A stretch of DNA of 64,000 bases, taken from Pleuronectes platessa. Taxonomy: Eukaryota; Chordata; Actinopteri; Pleuronectiformes; Pleuronectidae. The DNA lies in the NCBI RefSeq assembly GCF_947347685.1, contig NC_070639.1:6192516-6256515 (forward strand), in the 5' to 3' direction. The notes under the pieces were generated by a model. That model saw only the letters and a list, made by a program, of their open reading frames with translations, had not been told where the DNA came from and ran no database searches. Shown piece by piece: positions 57,302-64,000 of this stretch (position 1 is the stretch's first letter; each line of letters opens with the position of its first letter). Made by a program: the position numbers and the translations under genes.

Positions 57302-57400
57302 CAGTTTTTCACAATCGTTAACACACGTTTTTCAAAACAATAACGGCTTTCTCAAAACTGCACACAGAAAACTAAAAACCTCACACACACAATGCTGACA
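57302..57400 (+). repeat. Second copy of the transposon left end
   Basis: CAGTTTTTCACAATCGTTAA and the following AAAACAATAACGGCTTTCTC, AAAACTGCACACAGA match 56794-56890 closely. It may mark the true left end of a 1296-bp element nested in, or fused to, a related one. Confidence 0.75.
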
Positions 57401-58260
57401 GGCCTCGACACTCACGTCGCCACAGGCCTCCTCCATGGCCTGGAGCAGTGGGACCCGGTCCTGTGGGTTCCGTTCATATACCTTCCACCTCCAAGCTGAA
57501 AATAATTCCTCAATGGGATTCAGGAAAGGAGAATAAGGTGGAAGGTATAGAATGGAAAAATGTGGGTGGTCCTGGAACCACTCACGCACTTGAAAGCTCA
57601 CATTGTCCCGGATGACAACGTGATTGATCCACTGTGGGTCATTTGTCTGGTCAGGTGGTACCAGCAGGTCATGCAGGCCATCCAGAAAGACGAGGAGACG
57701 GGCAGCGTTTATAGGCCCCTAGGTGGGCATGACGGTGCAACATCCCATGGTGATTCATTGCAGCACACATTGTGATGTTCCCACCATGCTGGCCGGGGAC
57801 CTCAACACTGGCCCGCTGGCCAATGACGTTTCTGCCCCGTCACCTCCTCTTCACCAGGTTGAATCCCACCTCATCAATAAAGATGTACTGGTACAACACA
57901 TGAGCTGTGTCATGCTCCTGGATCAGCTTGAGAATGCAAGTTACATTATGGACACAGAGAGGTCAACACAGTGGGCTACAGTGAGACACTGTAGAAAAGG
58001 AACAATATTGGATTACAGGTACAATACATGCATGTGTCAGTGCTGAATGTATCATACTTACAAGCACAAACTCTCACCATAACTCCTTGATGCTGTCTGT
58101 GTTCCGTTCGAATGGGACCCTGAACACTTGTTTCATCAGCATGGCATTCCTATGAAGAATACAGTCCAATGACGGTCTGGACGTTTTGTAAATGTAGCAT
58201 GGTCAGCCAGGATCCTAGTTTTTATTTGTATGAATGTGATAGAGTTGTTCTCACGAGCCA
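57332..58260 (-). pseudogene. IS630/Tc1-mariner-like transposase pseudogene
   Basis: On the minus strand the pieces read MAREN.. (58260), MKQVFRVPFERNTDSIKELW then TGA (about 58145-58082), a GTAAGT...TTTCTACAG intron-like gap, FIDEVGFNLVKRR (first catalytic Asp) then a stop, GRNVIGQRASVEVPGQHGGN with ITMCAAM, RDNVSFQVREWF (second Asp) and LYLPPYSPFLNPIEELFSAW (Glu). The order is that of DDE transposases of the IS630/Tc1-mariner group, acting by cut-and-paste at TA. Only 31 residues separate the last Asp and the Glu; related copies should have about 35, so a short deletion lies in between. Multiple stops and frameshifts make it non-functional. Confidence 0.83.
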
Positions 58261-58624
58261 TATCTACAGTTTCAGTCTCCTGTTCGACTGTGTAAATGCT
58301 GTGAAATTGCTCAACAGACCTGAATGTTTAGAGATTTGAGTATTTATGTGTTGTAGGTTGATGCTTTGAGATTTTACTTGAGAAGTGTGTGCAACAACTG
58401 AACATTGTGTGTAGTGTTTTGACAACAAGGTGATGTGTAATTGACATCAGAGTGTAAACAAGGAAAATCAGAGTCTAATGCAGATAAGGGAGTGTGAAGT
58501 AGTGCCAAATTGGGTCGAGCGATTGGTACATGAAGTGAAGGTTGTGCAAATTGTGCCGAATTTTCGCTTTTTGTGTGTTAACAACTGAGAAAAACTGTAA
58601 TCGAATCATCTGGCTGCAGAATAG

Positions 58625-58890
58625 ACCATGAACACCACCTTCTCCATGTTAGTGGATGGAATGTGGACCAAACTAAAAAGTCAGTTAAATAAAATTTTCT
58701 CCAAGACAGTTTCTGTCTTTTCAACTCTCATCACACTGGCATATGTTCTAGTAAAATTGGTGTTAATTTGTTTGTTGATGCTATAAAAAGATAGTGAAGC
58801 GTCTTTTTGACTCCTGATTGGTTGAGAGTGTGTATTGGCATTACCTCAATCTTAACATGCAGTCTGTGATCAACATGATTCCTAAGGGGC
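58625..58890. repeat. Family C-related repeat
   Basis: CTCCATGTTAGTGGATGGAA, GGACCAAACTAAAAAGT and CTCATCACACTGGCATATGT parallel 33140-33330. Starts directly right of the mariner-like element. Confidence 0.5.
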
Positions 58891-59837
58891 TGTGAGTGTG
58901 CATTCATCTTACAGATAAATAAACGTATACACCCATTGCTCTGAATAATTCAGTTTAAATGAATGCTCAGTCATTATGTATCAATATCAAGCTTGTTTCT
59001 CTCATGTTGTACATTGTTTACAGAAGAGTTATGTATGTAAGTCGGTTAAAGAAAGAAGATGCAAAAAGAAAGTACAGTTATTGACTTTCTTGTTGGCAGG
59101 TAGAGGAGATGATTGACATCAGGGACTTCCTGGTTTTGCAGAAAATAAAGTAAAGGAAATGATCAGTTACATAACGTCCATAAAAAAGTGGCTTGGTAGT
59201 TATTTACTTACACTTTGTACAGGTTTTTAAATACATGAGATACAAATTCGAGTTCACTCATATACTGTTAATAAATACATATTAATATTAAAAAACAGCA
59301 AATCCTCTAATGTTGGGATGTGTTTGTTTGTCTGATAAATAAATCATGAAAATTGATGTTGAATAACAATAATTGCCATTCATCGCTGGAATATTATTAC
59401 CATCAGGATTGTTTTTTATTTTATGCCTTCTTACTTGCTTACATCAGTATTTGCTTCAAATAAAGGGGGATCTCTCTTTCCTTCATTCGTTTTTTTGTTT
59501 CTTTGTTTCTTTTTTTTTTTTGTTCGAGCATCTGGAAACCAAATCCCAGATATTATAGCATCTTAACCAGCGTTTGCTGGGTCTTTGGGGTTTAGGTAAT
59601 TTACTTTATTCTAACCCAGTTATGACACTTTTATCGACCAAAACTCAGGTGGTTTTAAATCACCTCTCGGAGAGTCCATTATAATCGTAACTTTTCCATG
59701 TGATGCCTCGGCTGTGGGGGATTGAGCAGCAGCGTTTGATGAGCTTCTGATAAACCTCCATACAGACCCACACACACACTTCAGACAGACAGAGAGTCTG
59801 CCTCCTGGGCCACTAATGGACACGATCAATACAAGCA

Positions 59838-59870
<33 letters not shown>

Positions 59871-59876
59871 CTGCCC

Positions 59877-59966
<90 letters not shown>

Positions 59967-60419
59967 AAGAGAGAGACAGAGAGAGAACAGACACATGTTA
60001 ATGGACTGGTGCCTAATGCTGGTGGCTTTAGTTTTGAGATGGAAAGGGCAATTAGACATGTGTATTTGTGTATGTACATGCACATTAACACGTGTAATGA
60101 ACAAACTACATATTTCTTAAGTCATCAGCAGTTTGTAATGTGCTTTTCTTTTCTTCTGCTGTAGCTAAACATGTATAAGAGCCAAGATCTTGATTATCAC
60201 CAATCTCCCAAGGAATCAAGGAAGTGCGATGTTGACCGTGAAGTTTTGCAGACGGGCAGTTGTCGAGAAAGCTTCAAATATCGCCTTCCTACATGTTACT
60301 GGATGTGAGCGGCGTGCAGCACCAGGACAATTTACAGCATGAGGATGCCAGGGTTTTCTGGGAGGCTGCGACGGCTCTTTCTATATTTTCAACCACACAA
60401 CATCAGAGCTGTGGAGGGC
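58891..60419. other. Non-coding stretch with compound microsatellite
   Basis: (AC)n 59839-59869 and (GA)n 59882-59960, impure to 59988. Otherwise AT-rich without recognisable genes. Confidence 0.55.
59839..59988. repeat. (AC)n then (GA)n compound microsatellite
   Basis: About 15 AC units, a 12-base gap, then about 39 GA units with impure extension. Confidence 0.98.
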
Positions 60420-60670
60420 AGCCAAATGCGGCAGTGACTAGAATGGAGTGATGCAAAACTCCGCCAAGGCCCAACAAGCGTACAGAAGATTGTTTACTTC
60501 CTAAAGTAGAGATATAAAAGGGAAAGGGCTCCGCAGTTTTTCCGAGGTCATCATCCATCCACCATGTTTGGTGGAAATCAGGGTTGAAGTTTAGGCGTAA
60601 ACTTGCTAACAAATAAAGAAATAAAGAAATAAACAATCAAACAGACAAGAGTGAAAATATAACCTCCCAA
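60420..60670 (+). repeat. Family B repeat (copy)
   Basis: CATCCACCATGTTTGGTGGA, AATCAGGG... then CTTGCTAACAAATAAAGAAA and GTGAAAATATAACCTCC correspond in order to 4048-4160. Confidence 0.45.
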
Positions 60671-61189
60671 CCAGAGTCAACAAATGAAAGCAGCTGAAGT
60701 CACAGCACAGCCCTGGAAATTACACAGGCAGAGTAATTACTTATTGTTCTGAATTGTACCAGTCTGAATATTAGTCTGTATATATTGCTTGTATGTGTTG
60801 ACTGTAACAAGTCATTTTATTTAAATTTTAGGTTGCCATTATAAAAAATTGGCCAGGAACAACAGATGGAAATTAGCCTTTTGAGCTAACTCTGGCTCAT
60901 TTACAGTCATTTTGCAGTTGATTAATGAGCATTGCCCCTGTTAAATAAACAAATAAATGAAATGAAATAAAATGGCCGGTACCTTGTGAACAGGGTAATG
61001 ACAGTAATCCCTTTGTAAAGTAGAGCAGATTTGATTGGGCCTGTAAAGAAATTATGCATTTTTGCATTGTGTTGCTTAATTATTATAATTTATAATTTTT
61101 AGTTTTTTAAATATGAAGGCTCCCCAAAGTGACCCCAAAACATTTTGGTGTGTGGTTGCAGTAGAGGCAGTACAGACCCCACCTCCCTC
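60671..61189. other. Non-coding spacer
   Basis: AT-rich, nothing recognised. Confidence 0.45.
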
Positions 61190-61455
61190 AGGTCAGTGAA
61201 TGCATCAAACTAACAGGCAAAGTGCATGTCGTTCCTGTACTTCAGATAGTCTTACACTGATAGTATATTATATTATCTATTGTATAGTCAAATACTTATA
61301 TTTATCTATCTATTTATCTTGTGTTTCTTTTTTTTATCTTTCTACCTCAATATTTTTTTATTTTATTCTATTGTATTGTATTTTATTGTATTCAAATATA
61401 CCGGCTGCTATGACGATTTAATTTCCCTTCGGGGATGAATAAAGTAATCTATCTA
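61190..61455 (+). mobile_element. LINE 3' tail (Rex1/CR1-type)
   Basis: The end CTGCTATGACGATTTAATTT, CCCTTCGGGGATGAATAAAG, TAATCTATCTATT matches the 3' UTR ending ('...aatttcccctcggggatnaataaagta(tcta)n') of a common fish non-LTR retrotransposon. It is 5'-truncated with no RT frame. Confidence 0.6.
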
Positions 61456-62639
61456 TTCACTCAGCCTCCGTTTTTGTACAATTGGGGGACGTGGAGTGTC
61501 ATTATCCATCTTTATACAAAGACTATGTATGTTTGACTTTATAGAGTCTTTGGTTTTTGTTGTCATTTGTAATCAGTTGCAATCGTTTACATCGCTGCTG
61601 AACTTCTCCAGAACTGAAACTTGTTTTGAACATTTAATCCATCAGCAGAAAAAAACAGAGACTCCTAGATTACCTTTTTAATAGGTTGCTCGCTCCCTGA
61701 TTTAATTTGTTCGGTGAGGAGACAGAAGCTTGTCGTGGGGCTGAGGCTCGGAGTAGCGATGACACGTACAGTTCAGCAGGAGTTTTTGACCACTTTGCTA
61801 TTTTCTCTGGGAAAATTAATTATGTTCATATGCCAACGTCCCCTCCTGTTGGTCTTATCTATTACTATCAGCGAAATGGATGAAAGTCATTACACTGAAG
61901 GATGAGGTTGTGTTGCCTGGTTTATTTACACAGTAGTTCAATTACAGCTTATGGATCTACGTTCAGCTAATGTTTTCTGAAGACAAACAAACCCCCAACT
62001 TAATGAGTAGCTCGCTAGAACAAATTTGGACTAAATTGAATTAGACCTCGTGCTGATGCGGCCCATGCTGAGTGTTCTGCAGACTGGGTCGTTTGTCAGT
62101 GCCACAGAAGTGACGATGTTTACATGACTTAAAAAACGAATCTCGCTGTGTAACGAGCTCAGGACCCGGTTATGAAATGCATGATGTAATTACAAGTCGT
62201 TTTAAGTCTCATAGCAATTATTGTTGGCTATTATCAGCCACACAAAGCAGCCGCCACTTCACTGATGGACTGGAGACTCCTTCCATTTGTCAATGTCATA
62301 CACACACGCACAAAGAAAAACACTTCTAATACGCACGTACACAGAGGGCTACACACAGCTACGCAAATGAACACAACATACACAACCTAATGGTGCTTGT
62401 ATTGATGAGACCAGCTACGTGTACACACATAACTCATAGATGGGGTCATATTAGGCCAAACTTTGATGAAGTTTTTTCTTTTTTCAGTGACTGAATAAAT
62501 CGGCCTGATTTGTTGTGAACACAGTCTTGGTCCCCTGAGGATGAAGCTGACTTCACATCTATAGGAACCAGAAAATATTTTGTTTTTGGGTTTATTCACC
62601 TAAATATCTGCAAAAGCATGACTTTTTAAAACACATGTT
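61456..62639. other. Non-coding stretch
   Basis: 61497-61526 is a family C terminus (TCCATCTTTATACAAAGACT). 62160-62270 is repeat-free and could be conserved non-coding DNA. No exon recognised. Confidence 0.42.
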
Positions 62640-62920
62640 GAAAATTGTACCTGCTACTTCAGCATATCATCGAAAAACATGCTAGGACTTTGCAATTCAA
62701 AGGCTTGTTTAAATGCGGCCGACATATGTGTCCTTCCATCCCTGATAACTTAAGGCTCGAAGCAACCCAACCCATCCCAGAATTCATTGCACTGTGTCCA
62801 ACTTCAGCTCTGTTGCTAGCCTCCTCGGTCTATGTGGCCCACCACGGAGGCGGGCTTCATAGGCCAGGTAGACCCTGTTCTCTGAAGGCTGGAGCTCCTG
62901 AATTGAGAGATAGCAACAGA
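62640..62920 (+). repeat. Family A repeat (copy 2)
   Basis: GTGTCCTTCCATCCCTGATA, CCAACCCATCCCAGAATTC and the following TGGCCCACCACGGAGGCG correspond to the block at 2075-2450. Confidence 0.5.
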
Positions 62921-63725
62921 TTAACCTCAGCTGGTTAAACATCAGCTTTGTGTGTCATAACCTCGACTATCTGTTAATACAGCCAGGCTCAATATTAACT
63001 CACTCTCAATTACACACTCATATATTTCTGTGGGTAAATAGATGAAAACTCTGATTAACAACCACTCATAAACCTGTTAACCAGTCAAATAGTAAATGTT
63101 GAAATGATACACTGGTCAAATCCGGCCGGATGTCTCGCCGCTGCCTCTTCATTAACAGAAAAGAACATTGAGAGCAGAACACAAGGAAACACAATTTGCT
63201 TCCAGGTGATGTCAGCGTTGGCTCGTTTCATTCTGAGATCACAGAGAGAAACCCCCCCGACAGACATGTTTAGCTGCATCCATGGATACTGTCGGCTCGG
63301 TAACAGGGGAAATGCTTTATTAGATTACTGTGTCGTACATTGCAGATGAATGGAAAACAAATATAAATAGATTTCAGTCTGAACTAAGAGCTACATTCAG
63401 TATTCAAGACAACAAGTCATAGATTCCAGATCAGTTTTGAGTGCCGATGTCTTGCAACAAGAATTTTTCTTTGTATTTTTTAACCAATAGAGAAAAACAT
63501 TTTAATGGTGATCTCTCCTTCACTCGGTGGGCTTTCTACAGACCTCCAGTGTGTGTGTGTGTGTGTTAGTGTGTGTGCGTGTGTGTGTGTGTGTTTTGCG
63601 GGGGCACGTTCACCTTCACTCGTTTCCTTGACCCAGTTTCAATGTTGTCTCTGCACATTTTTAAAGCTGAAGGAAAAGAAATCCCATTTAAATCCCTCCA
63701 ACATGTCTGACCTTCTCTGCTGCCC

Positions 63726-63803
<78 letters not shown>

Positions 63804-64000
63804 ACACACAAACACACTGCATGTCGTCGCCTGGCTTCACTGCAGTTTTGGGGCAGAAGAGTTGAATTATTCAGTATTACTCCTCCCTCCAAAACACAAA
63901 AACAAAACGCATGTAATTTAATTTCAATAGAGACCCCTCCCTTCTTTCTTTGTTTTTATTCCGTTTGTTTTGTTTTCAGACATCACTGTTTGTTTGTTTA
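62921..64000. other. Non-coding stretch with GT and CA microsatellites
   Basis: (GT)n with interruptions at 63551-63594 and (CA)n at 63728-63817 (about 35 perfect units, then impure). They lie on opposite strands about 130 bases apart, so they could pair as a long stem. No exon recognised. Confidence 0.6.

Larger units (their letters stand above)
56794..58597. mobile_element. IS630/Tc1-mariner-like DNA transposon with duplicated left end
   Basis: The left end CAGTTTTTCACAATTGTTAA (56794-56813) and the right end, ending AACTGAGAAAAACTG (58583-58597), are inverted repeats. The reverse complement of the right end is CAGTTTTTCTCAGTTGTTAA. Both are flanked by TA (56792-56793, 58598-58599), the target of this superfamily. 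The left end with its sub-terminal region recurs at 57302-57400, also after TA, with a C17 run at 57273-57289 between the copies. The interior carries a minus-strand transposase pseudogene. Confidence 0.78.

Noticed and set aside
63505..63921. 138-codon open frame at the right end
   Set aside because: It is formed by reading GT and CA microsatellites (Cys-Val and Thr-His repeats).

Overview
The window looks like teleost fish nuclear DNA. It is non-coding-rich, dense in dinucleotide microsatellites, and packed with fish-type transposable elements: a Ty3/Gypsy element, a piggyBac-like element, hAT-like and PIF/Harbinger-like elements, Tc1/mariner/IS630-like elements, and tRNA-derived SINEs with an L2-like tail. 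It also carries a vertebrate splice-site exon. Nothing bacterial or viral-genome-like is present. Names rest on pattern recognition and memory of protein families; no database was searched.

Layout. 1-9.5 kb: non-coding, with a solo LTR (275-722, perfect 5-bp target duplication) and several old dispersed repeats. 9.5-10.5 kb: a possible 3' terminal exon on the minus strand, a hAT-like terminus and a frameshifted RecQ-like helicase fragment. 10.5-11.8 kb: first copy of an RTF1-like gene (Plus3 domain). 12.2-17.5 kb: a nested block in which a PIF/Harbinger-like DNA transposon, carrying a broken MADF/Myb-like exon, is interrupted by a complete Gypsy retrotransposon (12508-17091) with identical 138-bp LTRs, a 5-bp target duplication, PBS, PPT and one uninterrupted 1264-codon gag-pol frame. 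17,670-17,741: first coding exon of a synaptophysin-like gene (best match sypl1/pantophysin), the one host gene recognised with confidence. 18.4-19.6 kb: piggyBac-like element. 22.4-23.9 kb: second RTF1-like copy, intact from an ATG. 24-25.4 kb: repeat ending in a strong hairpin. 27-30 kb: SINE, a 1.13-kb hAT-like element and other repeats. 30-64 kb: mostly non-coding, possibly the long first intron or flank of the sypl gene. It holds microsatellites, a 1.27-kb polypurine tract (45.9-47.2 kb), a second SINE, a Tc1-like transposase relic (55.2-55.6 kb), an IS630/mariner-like element with its transposase pseudogene (56.8-58.6 kb), a LINE 3' tail and older repeats.

The most unusual content is the pair of RTF1-derived genes. 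RTF1 is a subunit of, or associated with, the Paf1 transcription-elongation complex. These copies keep the Plus3 domain, have multiplied the helical segment that follows it, end at a shared early stop, and flank the recent Gypsy insertion and the sypl1-like first exon. I could not find further sypl exons in the 46 kb downstream.
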